64,000 nt of DNA from JBGAJN01 sp044224905 (GCA_044224905.1 JBGAJN010000002.1:62001-126000), one strand, 5' to 3'. Counted from the first letter of the stretch, positions 16,509 to 26,180 are shown. Numbers and translations: made by a program. The notes: generated by a model from the letters alone, not told the origin.

Positions 16509-16574
16509 TATGAGTGATGAAGTATGAAGGCCGAAAGGACGTTCAACGTGAGGTTTCATCCCTCATCATTCATA
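16509..16574. repeat. Imperfect inverted repeat between convergent genes
   Basis: Arms 16509-16528 (TATGAGTGATGAAGTATGAA) and 16555-16574 match at 17 of 20 positions with a 26-nt loop. It lies between the convergent ends of the haem-binding gene and ruvB. It could act as a transcription block in both directions, but there is no adequate T-run. The ATGAAGTATGAA phrase suggests a dispersed repeat. Confidence 0.6.
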
Positions 16575-16585
16575 CTTCATAATTT

Positions 16586-17605
16586 TCAGAGGAGGCTCGC
16601 TTGCTTCCCGCCGGTCGGCTTCAGCCCAAGCTTCTTGTAGCTCAGTTCTGTCGCGACGCGGCCTTGTGGCGTGCGGTTGAGGTAGCCTTCCATGATCAGA
16701 TACGGCTCGTAAACTTCTTCGAGTGTGTCGGGTTCTTCACCCACCGCGACGGCGAGTGAACCAATGCCCACCGGGCCGCCGCCAAATTTCAACATCACGG
16801 CTTCGAGGATGCGCTTGTCCATTTCATCGAGGCCGTTCTCGTCGATCTCCAGCATCGCGAGCGCGAGATCGGCGATGGCGGCGGTGATGCGACCGTCGCC
16901 TTTGACTTGGGCGTAGTCGCGGACGCGACGGAGAAGATTGTTCGCGATGCGCGGGGTGCCGCGGCTGCGACGCGCGATTTCCTCCGCACCTTTTTCTTCG
17001 ATGGCGATGTTCAGTAGACCGGCCGCGCGCGTGATGATCTTCTGCAGTTGTCCTGATTGGTAATAGTCTAGGCGCTCGCGCATCGGGAAACGCGTGAGCA
17101 ACGGCGCGGTCAGCAGGCCGCTGCGCGTGGTGGCGCCGATCAACGTGAAGCGCGGGAGATTCAGGCGTACGCTGCGCGCGTTCGGTCCCTGATCGATGAT
17201 GATATCGAGTTTGAAATCCTCCATCGCGGGATAGAGATATTCCTCGATGGTTTTTTGGAGGCGATGGATCTCGTCGATGAAGAGCACGTCGCCTTCGCTC
17301 AAGTTGGTCAGGAGCCCCGCGAGCTGGCCGGGGTTCTCAATATTCGGTCCGCTGGTGGTCGTGACGTTTGCGCCCATGGCTTTCGCGAGGATGTTCGCGA
17401 TGGTCGTCTTGCCGAGGCCGGGCGGGCCGCTGAGGAGAATGTGGTCGAGCGCCTCGCTGCGTTGCTTGGCGGCGGCCACGGCGATTTCGAGCCGCTCCTT
17501 GACCTTGGCCTGGCCGGTGAAATCGGCGAATGCGGACGGGCGCAAGGTCTGTTCCAACGCCGCGTCCGGCTTGGTGAGCACGTCTGAAATGATCCGTTCG
17601 GCCAT
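16586..17605 (-). CDS. ruvB: Holliday junction branch-migration ATPase RuvB
   Basis: 339 aa, canonical length. It drives branch migration of Holliday junctions with RuvA. Visible: Walker A GPPGLGKTT, Walker B FIDEIHRL, sensor 1 GATTRSGLL, and the C-terminal winged-helix end RTPQGRVATELSYKKLG. The ATG at 17605 gives MAERIISDVLTKPD; a longer frame to 17680 adds 25 unrelated residues and is rejected. No ruvA or ruvC is adjacent, which is not unusual outside Proteobacteria. Divergent from the trpG/pabA gene. Confidence 0.95.
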   Translation of the reverse strand: MAERIISDVLTKPDAALEQTLRPSAFADFTGQAKVKERLEIAVAAAKQRSEALDHILLSGPPGLGKTTIANILAKAMGANVTTTSGPNIENPGQLAGLLTNLSEGDVLFIDEIHRLQKTIEEYLYPAMEDFKLDIIIDQGPNARSVRLNLPRFTLIGATTRSGLLTAPLLTRFPMRERLDYYQSGQLQKIITRAAGLLNIAIEEKGAEEIARRSRGTPRIANNLLRRVRDYAQVKGDGRITAAIADLALAMLEIDENGLDEMDKRILEAVMLKFGGGPVGIGSLAVAVGEEPDTLEEVYEPYLIMEGYLNRTPQGRVATELSYKKLGLKPTGGKQASLL

Positions 17606-17808
17606 CGTGCGTGAGGATGCGAGACGCGCGGGCGACCGACAAGGAAAACCGCGCGCGGTGTGCGAACGTTCAATGACCAAGGAACCTCCGCGCCTAAACG
17701 ACCACCCGTTTTAAGTCAGTCCGATCTGCGTTCCTCGAATTTTGGCCCTCGGTCATTTCACCCAAACATTGCCTCGCCACATTTTCCCGCTATGTTGTCG
17801 GCTCGAAT

Positions 17809-18375
17809 ATGGTTCTGGTCATCGACAACTACGACTCGTTCACCTTCAACCTCGTCCAGTATTTGGGCGAGATGAACGTGGATTTGCAGGTGCATCGCAA
17901 CGACCAGATCACGCTCGACCAAATCCGCGCGCTGCAGCCTGAGCGCATTATGATTTCCCCCGGCCCGTGTTCGCCCCGCGAGTCCGGACTGTCCAACGAC
18001 ATCATCCGCACCTTTGCTGGCAAGTTGCCGATCTTCGGCGTCTGCCTCGGTCACCAGTGCATCGGGCACACGTTCGGCGCGGAAGTAGTCGTGAACTACC
18101 GGATGATGCACGGCAAGACCTCGCCGATTAAGCACAATGGCAAAGACCTCTTCGAAGGGATGCCGAATCCGTTTGCCGCCACGCGCTATCACTCGCTCGT
18201 CATCAAGCGCGACACGATGCCCGCGTGCCTCGAAGTCACCGCCGAGACTGACGAAGGCGAGATCATGGGCGTGCGCCACAAAGAACTTCCCGTGTGGGGC
18301 GTGCAATTCCACCCGGAAAGCATCCTCACGGAAAACGGGCGGACCATCCTGAAGAATTTCCTCAAGCTGCGCTGA
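17809..18375 (+). CDS. Anthranilate/4-amino-4-deoxychorismate synthase glutamine amidotransferase subunit
   Basis: 188 aa class-I glutamine amidotransferase. The catalytic triad is complete: C79 in FGVCLGHQ, H168 and E170 in VQFHPES. The N-terminus VIDNYDSFTFNLVQYLGE is diagnostic for TrpG/PabA. It hydrolyses glutamine and passes ammonia to TrpE or PabB. No trpE or pabB lies adjacent, so trpG and pabA cannot be distinguished; a shared amphibolic subunit is possible. Length is standard. Confidence 0.92.
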   Translation: MVLVIDNYDSFTFNLVQYLGEMNVDLQVHRNDQITLDQIRALQPERIMISPGPCSPRESGLSNDIIRTFAGKLPIFGVCLGHQCIGHTFGAEVVVNYRMMHGKTSPIKHNGKDLFEGMPNPFAATRYHSLVIKRDTMPACLEVTAETDEGEIMGVRHKELPVWGVQFHPESILTENGRTILKNFLKLR

Positions 18376-18405
18376 GCGCAGAAGTTCCTCTGGGCCGGTC
18401 GACTC

Positions 18406-21015
18406 TCAAATATTGATTTCCAGTTTCTCCGTTTGATTGGCGATGGCAGTGAGGGCTTTCAACGTTTTGGCTTTCCCAGATTCTGGCTCGGTGATGATCA
18501 CCGTGTAATTGCCCGCGGCGAAAACCGGGGGCTGCCACGTTCTATTGGCGAGGCGAAGCGTGTAAACGATTTCACCGGTCGGCTCCTCTACCACCTGGAC
18601 GACGGGATTTTTCACGCCGCCGATATTCAAGGTCGGTAAATGAGCGGCGGGTTTGCGCGCGTAGTTGTCGAGCACGCTCACGGATACCGGCCAGCCTTCG
18701 AACTGCGTGCCCTTCTTCGTCACGTCGGCGAGGTACGGCCAGCAGTCGATCGTGATGCGGCGGCGCGCCTTGTCGAAGCGCACCACGCCGAGACCGGAAG
18801 TTTTGTCGTTCACCTGCTGAAGAACGTCGTCGGTGCGCGGTTTGTAGGGGCCGTTCTTCACTGCAAGCACGGTGAGCGGGTGGCCGAAGTGATCGTGGAA
18901 ATCGCCGGTGAGCTTCGCATTGCCGGTCTTCGCGTTGCGCTTTGATTTCGGCGGCTCCCACCAGCGCGGGTAGCCGACATTCACTGCCGGGCCGGCGAAG
19001 GCGACGCCGGCATCGCGATGTTCATCGATGCCGTAATGCATGAGCGCGGGCAGGTGCTGGTCGCCGGCGATGTGAAACGCGAACGCCTTGCGGATGATTT
19101 TCAGCGCCTCGTTGCGCGGCGATTGCGGCCAACCGTTGGCATCGTAATCGGCCATCAGCACTTCCTGACTGCCGCCGTGCGTCGTGGCCATCGCGGTGAA
19201 AATCGTCTGAGAAATGATCGCCTTCATGTCCGCACCGAGCCAGTCGGCAGCCCATTCGCGGAGGAATTTCATCTGCGTCTCGCCGAGCAATTGCAGGCCC
19301 GGCAGGTCGGCGGTCTTCGGATCGTAATCCGGATTCACCACGTGATCGCCGCGGTCGCCGGTGGGCGGTACCTTGCCTTCAGGGCCAGACTTGTATTGGC
19401 GGTCGGCGAGGATTGCGAAGCTGACGCGGCCGTACGTCATCGGCCCGTAATAATTAATCGTGCCGCGCTTGCACGGCGTGGGGTCATACGCATCGGGATG
19501 ATGCGACGTCTGCGTGCGATGCACCACGTTCACCCACTCGGCCGGCAGATCGTAACCACCCGCCTCTTGGGTGGTCTTCTTGCCCTCACCGCCTTCGCCC
19601 CAGAGATTGCCCTGATAGACGTCGTGATCGTCCGGCAGCGAAACGCTCGGACGATCGCGCATCAACTCGCGCCACGTCCAGCCGTGCACATACCACTTGC
19701 GCAGGTAATCGAGCATCGCCTTGTCGAGCGGCGCACGCTGCACACCGTAGCCTGCGGTGCTTTCGTAGAACTGATCGCCCACGAACGCTAGCAAGTCGGG
19801 ATTCAATTTTGCCATGTTCGCGACGTAGAGCGAGTTGGGGAAAGCCGTGTGAATGTTGCACGAGACATCGCCGACCGAGAGCTCAGGCTTGTCCACCGGA
19901 TCGCGGCGAATCGTTCCCGTCCAGTAACTCTCTTCGCTGCGGCCATCGGAAAACTTCTGCGTGTAGGCGAGGCGAAACGCCGCGTCCTTCGTGTCGTCCC
20001 ACTTCGCGATGCGGAACGTGGCCGTGCGCGCCTCGGGATGAATCTTCTCTTCACCGAGCGTCGTCCAGCCGCTGCCTTTCTTCACCTGCAAGCGGACGGT
20101 CTGCGATTCTTTCTCGCCGAGGGGCGGCATCTGCGCGCTGAGCTTCAATACGCCGCCGCTGAGAGTGTATTGCGACCATAGGATCGGACCGAACGTCTGC
20201 TCCGGATGCGCTTCGACCTTGCTGCCGCCCACGCGCCAATCGGCGAACCAGAATTGGCCCGCGCCGAAATTCTGGGCGGGCGCATCCTTGCCCTTGGCCT
20301 TCCCCTTCGCCTTGCCGCCACCGCCCGCGCCTTGGGCCACGCCGAAATTCGCAACGAGCACTAGATTTCCGACGAGTTGATCGGCAGGGAAATTTTCGCG
20401 AGTCACCTGCGCGAGCGTTTTGCCGCCGGCATCGAATGCGGCGAGCGTGAGCGTGTAGTTCTTCCCCGATGGCTCGGCGGTGAAACGCAGCTCGAGTTCA
20501 TTTGCGCTAACATCCACCGCGCCCGGCTTGCCGGAAGACGGTGTGCCGATGAACAGTGCGCCCGTCGACGTGAGTCCCGCGTCGAGTCCCTTTCCGTAGA
20601 GCACGCTGTTCCGATACTCGCGCAACGGCCCGACGCAGCCGACGCGGAAACCCACCGAGCCCTTGCCGTCGCCGAGCTTCCCGCCCACGCGCCCGACCTT
20701 CACGCTCATGCGCAGATCGCCGCCGCGTTCGCCAAGTTGGTAGGTGAGCAAGTGGACATTGCGATCGCCCGCGGCGTTGACGCATTCGAGGCGCCCGCCC
20801 GCGATGCGCCAGTCCTGCTGCGGATTCGCCCAATACTCCGCGCCCGGCCACACGCGGTCGTGGCATTTGTCCCACGCGCTGCGAAATTCTTTAGGCAATT
20901 CCGCTGCTGAAATCGTGCGAACGGGGGCGAACTTGGCGAGTGCAGCCGCACCGGCCGCGGTCGTGGCGGAACGTTTGATAAACTTGCGACGGCTGACGTT
21001 GAACGGGGACTTCAT
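18406..21015 (-). CDS. PhoD-like alkaline phosphatase with N-terminal extension, Tat-exported
   Basis: 869 aa from ATG 21015. A Tat signal is plain (SRRKFIKRS then TTAAGAAALAKF). Residues about 35-330 hold a beta-rich extension that may be a LamG-like or DUF-type domain, with a KAKGKAKGKD linker. The PhoD metallophosphatase core follows with DVSCNIHTAF, FVGDQFYEST, LPDDHDVYQGN, and GDQHLPALMHYG near the C-terminal third. Members are phosphodiesterases/phosphatases with Fe/Ca centres. A C-terminal Ig-like segment ends the protein. It is the last gene of the reverse-strand locus that begins at 26180. Confidence 0.84.
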   Translation of the reverse strand: MKSPFNVSRRKFIKRSATTAAGAAALAKFAPVRTISAAELPKEFRSAWDKCHDRVWPGAEYWANPQQDWRIAGGRLECVNAAGDRNVHLLTYQLGERGGDLRMSVKVGRVGGKLGDGKGSVGFRVGCVGPLREYRNSVLYGKGLDAGLTSTGALFIGTPSSGKPGAVDVSANELELRFTAEPSGKNYTLTLAAFDAGGKTLAQVTRENFPADQLVGNLVLVANFGVAQGAGGGGKAKGKAKGKDAPAQNFGAGQFWFADWRVGGSKVEAHPEQTFGPILWSQYTLSGGVLKLSAQMPPLGEKESQTVRLQVKKGSGWTTLGEEKIHPEARTATFRIAKWDDTKDAAFRLAYTQKFSDGRSEESYWTGTIRRDPVDKPELSVGDVSCNIHTAFPNSLYVANMAKLNPDLLAFVGDQFYESTAGYGVQRAPLDKAMLDYLRKWYVHGWTWRELMRDRPSVSLPDDHDVYQGNLWGEGGEGKKTTQEAGGYDLPAEWVNVVHRTQTSHHPDAYDPTPCKRGTINYYGPMTYGRVSFAILADRQYKSGPEGKVPPTGDRGDHVVNPDYDPKTADLPGLQLLGETQMKFLREWAADWLGADMKAIISQTIFTAMATTHGGSQEVLMADYDANGWPQSPRNEALKIIRKAFAFHIAGDQHLPALMHYGIDEHRDAGVAFAGPAVNVGYPRWWEPPKSKRNAKTGNAKLTGDFHDHFGHPLTVLAVKNGPYKPRTDDVLQQVNDKTSGLGVVRFDKARRRITIDCWPYLADVTKKGTQFEGWPVSVSVLDNYARKPAAHLPTLNIGGVKNPVVQVVEEPTGEIVYTLRLANRTWQPPVFAAGNYTVIITEPESGKAKTLKALTAIANQTEKLEINI

Positions 21016-21091
21016 GCCGACGATGTAACCCGAGCTGGCGAATTGCGGAAGAGTTTTCCGAACCCAGTCGATTAGCCGCTGAGAATCTTTC

Positions 21092-22582
21092 CTACTCTTT
21101 CGGGATCCGGTTGAGCGTGTAGTAAGCGTCGGCGTGATCGAGCTTCGCACCCGAGACGGAACGCACGCCGCCCGCGTGCAGTTCGTGGACGAACAATTCG
21201 CGCAAGCCATCGCACTTCAGGCGGACGCTGCGGCCGTCCGTGCCGACGGTTGCGCCAGTCACCTTCACTTGCTGCGTTTCAATTTCATCGCTGCCGTAAG
21301 CGGACGAGTAGAGGAACGTGAAATTGCTCATCGAGTAGGACGCGGGATTGCCTGCGGTCTTCGCGTCCACAGGCTGTGTGAAAGTGAGTTCAAAACCATC
21401 GGGGCGCGCGCGCATTTCGTGGATGGCAAACGGCGTGGTGCCTTTCCACTTCACGCGCTGGAGGCCGTAGGATTTCGTCCCGAGCGATGTCCAGCCGCGG
21501 CTCGTCATGCCGGCGAGCAGGCTGCCGTCAGGCGCAAACTGCAGGCGCACGAGTCCCGCCGCGAATCCACTCAGGAACGGAAACGCCGCGCCCTGATATT
21601 CGCCGTCCACTTTTTCCATGAACACGCGGCTCACCTTTGCATCAGTGAACTCGGCGACGAACATCTGTCCGTCGAATGGTCCAAACTTCCCGCCCGCATT
21701 GCACACAGCGAGATCGGTGCCGCTGCGGCCCATCTTCACATAGGGCAGCCACACGGCGGGCGGACGCATCTGCGGCACGGCGCGCACGGCTTCGGGATAC
21801 GGCACCTTGTTCGGGAGCTTCGCGGGAAGTTTCAACGGCGAGCCGGGCAAATCCTGCGAGCCAATTCCCTCTTGATTCAAGAAAAACACACCCTCGCGCA
21901 GGTGGTAAATGGGCGTCGCGCCGAGCCACGTGCCCTGTTGATCCACGCAGAACATGTCGCCCGCGAGGTTCGCGCCAAGGCCGCACGGCGAACGCATCCC
22001 GGCGCACATCGGTTTGAAATCACCCTTCGGCGACACGATGCCACCCCAGCCGCGCCAACCGGTTTTGTTGTTCGATTGGTCGCCCATGTCGAGGTTCAGC
22101 GTGACCCAAAGATTTCCGCGCCCGTCGCGTTTCGGGCCGTAGGCGTAACCGTGATATGCGCCGGAGACATTCCATCCGCGCGCGCCGGTGAGGTATTCGT
22201 CCGCAACCCCGTCGCCGTCGGTGTCGCGCAGGCGCGTTACCTCGGTGCGTTGCGCGACGAGCAAACTGTCGCCCTCGCGCAACAGGCCGAGAGGCTCATG
22301 CAGGCCGGAGGCAAACAACTTGTAAGTTACCTTTGCCGGGTCACCGAGCACACCGTCGAGCAACCATACGTCGCCTTTGCGCACGGCTATGGCGAGCTTG
22401 CCATCGGCCATCCAGTCCATGCCGCTGACTTCGAGCGTAATGCCATCGCCCGGTTTCCAATCCGCGCTGCGCGACGCCGAGGGCGAGTTCGCAGTGAGCA
22501 GGTTGATGATTTCGTAATCCGAATTCGCCGCAAACGCGCGAGCGGCGATCAGTCCGGCAAGGGCGAGCACTTTGAAATTCAT
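21092..22582 (-). CDS. Periplasmic beta-propeller (membrane-bound dehydrogenase/PVC haem-binding-type) protein
   Basis: 496 aa from ATG 22582, whose ATGA overlaps the stop of the pentahaem cytochrome gene. A signal peptide (FKVLALAGLIAARAFA) precedes a propeller resembling the sorbosone dehydrogenase/PQQ-type family: SGMDWMADGKLAIAVRKGDVW, RLRDTDGDGVADEYL, FKPMCAGMRSPCGLG and LREGVFFLNQEG. Unlike the 1045-aa relative at 13358, it has no HEAT repeats and no CxxCH of its own. The adjacent cytochrome is likely its electron acceptor. Substrate is probably a sugar or sugar derivative, by context only. Confidence 0.78.
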   Translation of the reverse strand: MNFKVLALAGLIAARAFAANSDYEIINLLTANSPSASRSADWKPGDGITLEVSGMDWMADGKLAIAVRKGDVWLLDGVLGDPAKVTYKLFASGLHEPLGLLREGDSLLVAQRTEVTRLRDTDGDGVADEYLTGARGWNVSGAYHGYAYGPKRDGRGNLWVTLNLDMGDQSNNKTGWRGWGGIVSPKGDFKPMCAGMRSPCGLGANLAGDMFCVDQQGTWLGATPIYHLREGVFFLNQEGIGSQDLPGSPLKLPAKLPNKVPYPEAVRAVPQMRPPAVWLPYVKMGRSGTDLAVCNAGGKFGPFDGQMFVAEFTDAKVSRVFMEKVDGEYQGAAFPFLSGFAAGLVRLQFAPDGSLLAGMTSRGWTSLGTKSYGLQRVKWKGTTPFAIHEMRARPDGFELTFTQPVDAKTAGNPASYSMSNFTFLYSSAYGSDEIETQQVKVTGATVGTDGRSVRLKCDGLRELFVHELHAGGVRSVSGAKLDHADAYYTLNRIPKE

Positions 22583-24669
22583 TTCCAGGTGTAGATAAAG
22601 CTGCGGTTGCCGGGTTTGCTCGCGGTTTCTTCCTTCACCGTCACACCCACTGGATGCGCGATGGAGAGTTGCTTCAACTTCGCGGCGTCCCATTTGAGCG
22701 AACGGCGAAAACCTTTCTCCGCCGGCTCGAAGCGTTCCTCCACGTTCACGCCCTCTGCGGTGTAGAGGAAGGTCGGGATGCGTTTTGCATCGAGGCGATA
22801 ACCCTCAAAGCGCACCGGCGGATCGCCAGGCGAGGCCTCGGGCCATTTCACCACGGCCTCGCCGAGCGGATGCTCAAACGGCGCGAAGCGCGAGAACCAC
22901 GTCGTGTAGGCGTCGAAGAATTTGCCGCGCCACGCAAGTGCGGGCCGCGCGTGCTGGCCGTCGTAGGCGAGATGCACGCCGGCGGGAAAGCCGACGAGAA
23001 TCGTGTGCGTGCCGACGCCTTCCATGAACGTGCGCTGCACGATCGGGTGGTCCACCGGGATGAGTTCGAACTGGCCGCCCAGCGTGGCGGGATAACCTTC
23101 CGGCTCGCCCTTGCCTTCCTTTGCAAACGCATAGATGGCCGCAATCTGCTTCGCCGTGTCGCCGCCGAGGATTTCCATGTTGGCTGCTTTGCCCTCGGGC
23201 CAGAACGTCGGCATTAACGTGCCGGGCCGATACGCCGCCGGGTTCACCAGGTATTCCTGCAGCCACGTCGGCTGGATGCGCTGGTAAAGCGTGCTTAAAT
23301 CAAGCCCCTGAATTCCGAGGGACGGGCGCGTGCTCCAGCGATGGCACGTGATGCAACTCAGCCCGCCCGCCGCGCCGAGCAATTTGCGTCCCGCCTCGAC
23401 GTCGCCTTCGGGCAACGGCTTCTTCGCCCTCTCATCCACCTTCGCGAGCAACGCCGGGAGGTTCGTCACCGCCGCGCCGTAGAGCGGCATCTGCGTCTTG
23501 AGGTAAGGCCGCACGCGCGCTTCGCCGGTCAGCACTTTCGGCAACCACGTGGGCTGCAGCTTGCGTCCGACATCCGTGAGCGGCGGCGGATAACGACCGG
23601 TGTCGCCAAGGTTGTGGTCCCCTTGGAAATACGCCTTGCGCGCCGCGTCGGGCCCGCCGCGTCCGTCGCGCTCGTGGCAGGCGACGCAGTTCAACGCTTC
23701 GAGCGAAAGCGCCGCCACCTGTGCGGGAGTTGCCGGTTGGTCGCGCTGCGCGAGGAATAATTTCAACGCCGCCTGCTGCGCGGCCGAGAGTTCGTAACGC
23801 GGCACACCGGGCTTGGAGGAGTTCTCCAAGCAACCGCCGCTTGCCGCCTTCAAGGGCACCGTCTTCGCCGCCACATCCTTCGGCAAATCCGTGTGGCAAG
23901 CCGCGCAACGCGCCTCGGCAATGAGCGCGCGCCCTTTGACCGTGAGTGCCGGGTCCGCTTTGAAGCCCTTGAGCTTCGGCGCGGTGATGCCATCGCTACC
24001 TTCGATCTTCATGAAGTAGCCTGCGAGGTCGGCGAGGTCTTCCTCGGCGAGCGTGAACTTCGGCATGCGTGCGTCGGGTCGCGCCTTGGTCGGGTCGCGC
24101 AGGAAATCGTTGAGCGACGTCAGCACGTATTTCGCGGTGAGGTCCGGATGCGCGATGGAGCGATGCGTGAATTCCTTCGCGGCAGGTTTGCCTTCGGATG
24201 GTTGAAACTGCTCGTCCGGCGCATGACAGGCCACGCAGCCGATGCTGTGAAACAGTTCGCGTCCCCGCTCGGCATTCACTACGCGAAGCGTCTTCGCCTT
24301 GGCGGGGGTCTTCGGCTTCAACGAACCAAGGTAATGCACCACCGCGTCGACCGCGGCGGCGTCATTCGCCGGCAGCACGTGCGGCATGGGCGTTCCCACG
24401 CGCGCGGCGGATGGGTTCGCGAGAAACTTTCGCACCCATTCCATCTGGATGCGCTCCGAAACCGCCGTCAGCACGGGGCCACGACGCGCCGGCAGGCCGG
24501 TATCGACACCGTGGCAGTTCGCGCAGCCGAGTTCGTTGAAGAGCAAACGACCGCCCTCCGCTGTTGGTGTCGCTGCGTGAAAACGGTCAAACGCCACCAC
24601 GAGCGGTTCGGCTTGGAGCGCTGTCGCGAGCGTGGCAACGGACAACGACGTGAACAGAAGGCGTTTCAT
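22579..24669 (-). CDS. Periplasmic pentahaem c-type cytochrome
   Basis: 696 aa from ATG 24669 (start overlaps the stop of the TIM-barrel gene). A signal peptide ends near ALQA. Five CxxCH sites lie at residues 49-53 (CANCH), 145-149 (CVACH), 255-259 (CAACH), 328-332 (CVACH) and 439-443 (CITCH). Each sits in a separate cytochrome-c-like module with MPxF-type distal segments (TPMPHVLP, ARMPKFTL, TLMPTFWPEG). The last 200 residues (after 500) are haem-free and beta-rich, with no recognised fold. It presumably passes electrons from the following propeller protein to the respiratory chain. Confidence 0.86.
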   Translation of the reverse strand: MKRLLFTSLSVATLATALQAEPLVVAFDRFHAATPTAEGGRLLFNELGCANCHGVDTGLPARRGPVLTAVSERIQMEWVRKFLANPSAARVGTPMPHVLPANDAAAVDAVVHYLGSLKPKTPAKAKTLRVVNAERGRELFHSIGCVACHAPDEQFQPSEGKPAAKEFTHRSIAHPDLTAKYVLTSLNDFLRDPTKARPDARMPKFTLAEEDLADLAGYFMKIEGSDGITAPKLKGFKADPALTVKGRALIAEARCAACHTDLPKDVAAKTVPLKAASGGCLENSSKPGVPRYELSAAQQAALKLFLAQRDQPATPAQVAALSLEALNCVACHERDGRGGPDAARKAYFQGDHNLGDTGRYPPPLTDVGRKLQPTWLPKVLTGEARVRPYLKTQMPLYGAAVTNLPALLAKVDERAKKPLPEGDVEAGRKLLGAAGGLSCITCHRWSTRPSLGIQGLDLSTLYQRIQPTWLQEYLVNPAAYRPGTLMPTFWPEGKAANMEILGGDTAKQIAAIYAFAKEGKGEPEGYPATLGGQFELIPVDHPIVQRTFMEGVGTHTILVGFPAGVHLAYDGQHARPALAWRGKFFDAYTTWFSRFAPFEHPLGEAVVKWPEASPGDPPVRFEGYRLDAKRIPTFLYTAEGVNVEERFEPAEKGFRRSLKWDAAKLKQLSIAHPVGVTVKEETASKPGNRSFIYTWK

Positions 24670-25577
24670 CACGCGGTTTCCTTGAGGCACTTCTCCACAT
24701 AGGCGCGCGACTTGTTGATGGCGGCGGTAATTTCCGGAACCGTCGGCAAAATGGGAATGCCGCGCGGCGTGGGGTGCATGAAGATTTCCACGTAGCCGGG
24801 GTAGTTGATTTCGCGCAGCGCTTTCACGATGGGCCGGTAGTCGAGCCCGCCACCGAAGCCAGGCATTTGCTTCATCTCGATCTCCTTCGCGACCTTCGCG
24901 CGAATACCGTCGGAATGTTCCTGAAAGTAAATGAACGGAATTTGCTTCGGGCCGAGGTCGCGGATGAGCGCCGGAATCTGGTCGGCCCACTGGTGCAAAT
25001 GATGAAACGCGAGCGCGACGCCAAGATGCTTCGACCGGTTGAACTCCGCGAAATAACGAAGCGAGTCCGGGTGATAGAACAATTGGCCGGAATGATTCTC
25101 GATCGCGATGGTAACGCCATTCTCCTCCGCGTTCGCGACGTGCGGCTTCATCGCTTCAAGGAACCCTTTCATCGCGGTCTTCGCCGCTTCGCCCGAGGGT
25201 TCCTTCGGGCCCTTGCTGCCGGTGACGATGATTTTGCCACCAAGCTTTTTCATCCACACGAGCTCATCGGCGAGGCCCATCGGCCCAAGCGGATAGCGTG
25301 TGCTCACGCCGAGCTTCACCTTGTGTTTCTTGAGCAATGCGGCAAACGCATCGTCGCCCATTGCGGTGATCTGTTCGCGCTGATTGCCGTGAACCTTGCA
25401 CCAGATGTCGATCGCCTCCGCGCCGGTCTTAGCCACCTCGGGGACGATGTCCGCGAGCGGCATCTCGCCATACATCGCGGACGCGAGCACGTAACGCAGC
25501 TTGAACGGCGCGGGTGCGGCCAGTGCGGGAGCAGCGGCTGCCACTGCGACTGTATGAAGAAATTGTCGGCGATTCAT
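24669..25577 (-). CDS. Exported sugar isomerase/epimerase-like TIM barrel
   Basis: 302 aa. The N-terminus (MNRRQFLHTVAVAAAAPALA) has an RRxFL twin-arginine signal, so it acts outside the cytoplasm. The rest is a xylose-isomerase-like TIM barrel: DIWCKVHG, VTIAIENHSG (metal Glu), GVALAFHHLHQW, FIYFQEHSDG and YPGYVEIFMHPTPRG. Members interconvert sugars or oxidised sugars; the exact reaction is unknown. It lies 30 bases after the PfpI-like gene and overlaps the cytochrome start by one base (TGATG), so the genes form one transcription unit. Confidence 0.82.
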   Translation of the reverse strand: MNRRQFLHTVAVAAAAPALAAPAPFKLRYVLASAMYGEMPLADIVPEVAKTGAEAIDIWCKVHGNQREQITAMGDDAFAALLKKHKVKLGVSTRYPLGPMGLADELVWMKKLGGKIIVTGSKGPKEPSGEAAKTAMKGFLEAMKPHVANAEENGVTIAIENHSGQLFYHPDSLRYFAEFNRSKHLGVALAFHHLHQWADQIPALIRDLGPKQIPFIYFQEHSDGIRAKVAKEIEMKQMPGFGGGLDYRPIVKALREINYPGYVEIFMHPTPRGIPILPTVPEITAAINKSRAYVEKCLKETA

Positions 25578-25607
25578 GTGAGTGTGCGTTGATTTGATGA
25601 TGCTGGA

Positions 25608-26180
25608 CTATTTACCGCAAGCGGCGTCGAGCATCTTGATCCATGGGCCCACGTAATGACCGTTGTCGTGGAAGGTGCGTCCGCTCACCATGTGCCGGTC
25701 AATCACGCACGGCTCGTTCACGTAGATGCCCCCGCAGATTTCGAGGTCGAATTTGCACTTCGCCACCGTCGCCATGCGCAAACCTTTCACGATGCCCGCA
25801 CGTGCGGGAATTTCGACGCCGTGGCACACGCTCGCCATCGGCTTCTTGTTTTCCCACATCCAGCGCGTGACGTTCAGCAGCGCTTCGTCTTCGCGGATGT
25901 ATTCCGGGGCGCGGCCGCCGCTGAAAAGGATCCCCGCGTATTCCTCGGGCTTGATGTCCTTGAACGCGATGTCCGCATCAATCGTGTAGCCTTCCCACTC
26001 CTTCGTGATCGTCCAGCCGGGCTTCACCTCGTGCATGACCATCTGGTACTTGCGCTTCTCCGGCGCGGCGACGACGGGCTGATAGCCGCCCTCGATGAGT
26101 CGGTAGAAGGGGTACAGGGTGTCCACGGTTTCCGTGGCGTCGCCAACAATGATCAGAACTTTGGGTTTGGTGGATTGCAT
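25608..26180 (-). CDS. DJ-1/PfpI family protein
   Basis: 190 aa class-I glutamine-amidotransferase-like fold. The nucleophile elbow is C119-H120 in ASVCHGVEIP; the upstream acid is probably E17 (DATETVD), the DJ-1/PfpI pattern. Proposed roles in the family include deglycase/glyoxalase, chaperone and peptidase activity; none is proven here. In the PVC context it often heads carbohydrate-use operons, where protection from reactive sugar aldehydes would make sense (inference). It is the first gene of the reverse-strand unit and is divergent, by 73 bases, from the XylR-like regulator. Confidence 0.86.
   Translation of the reverse strand: MQSTKPKVLIIVGDATETVDTLYPFYRLIEGGYQPVVAAPEKRKYQMVMHEVKPGWTITKEWEGYTIDADIAFKDIKPEEYAGILFSGGRAPEYIREDEALLNVTRWMWENKKPMASVCHGVEIPARAGIVKGLRMATVAKCKFDLEICGGIYVNEPCVIDRHMVSGRTFHDNGHYVGPWIKMLDAACGK

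Noticed and set aside
21134..22594. A 486-codon forward open frame across the beta-propeller gene.
   Set aside because: Shadow frame of a propeller gene with a signal peptide and clear homology; no motifs forward.
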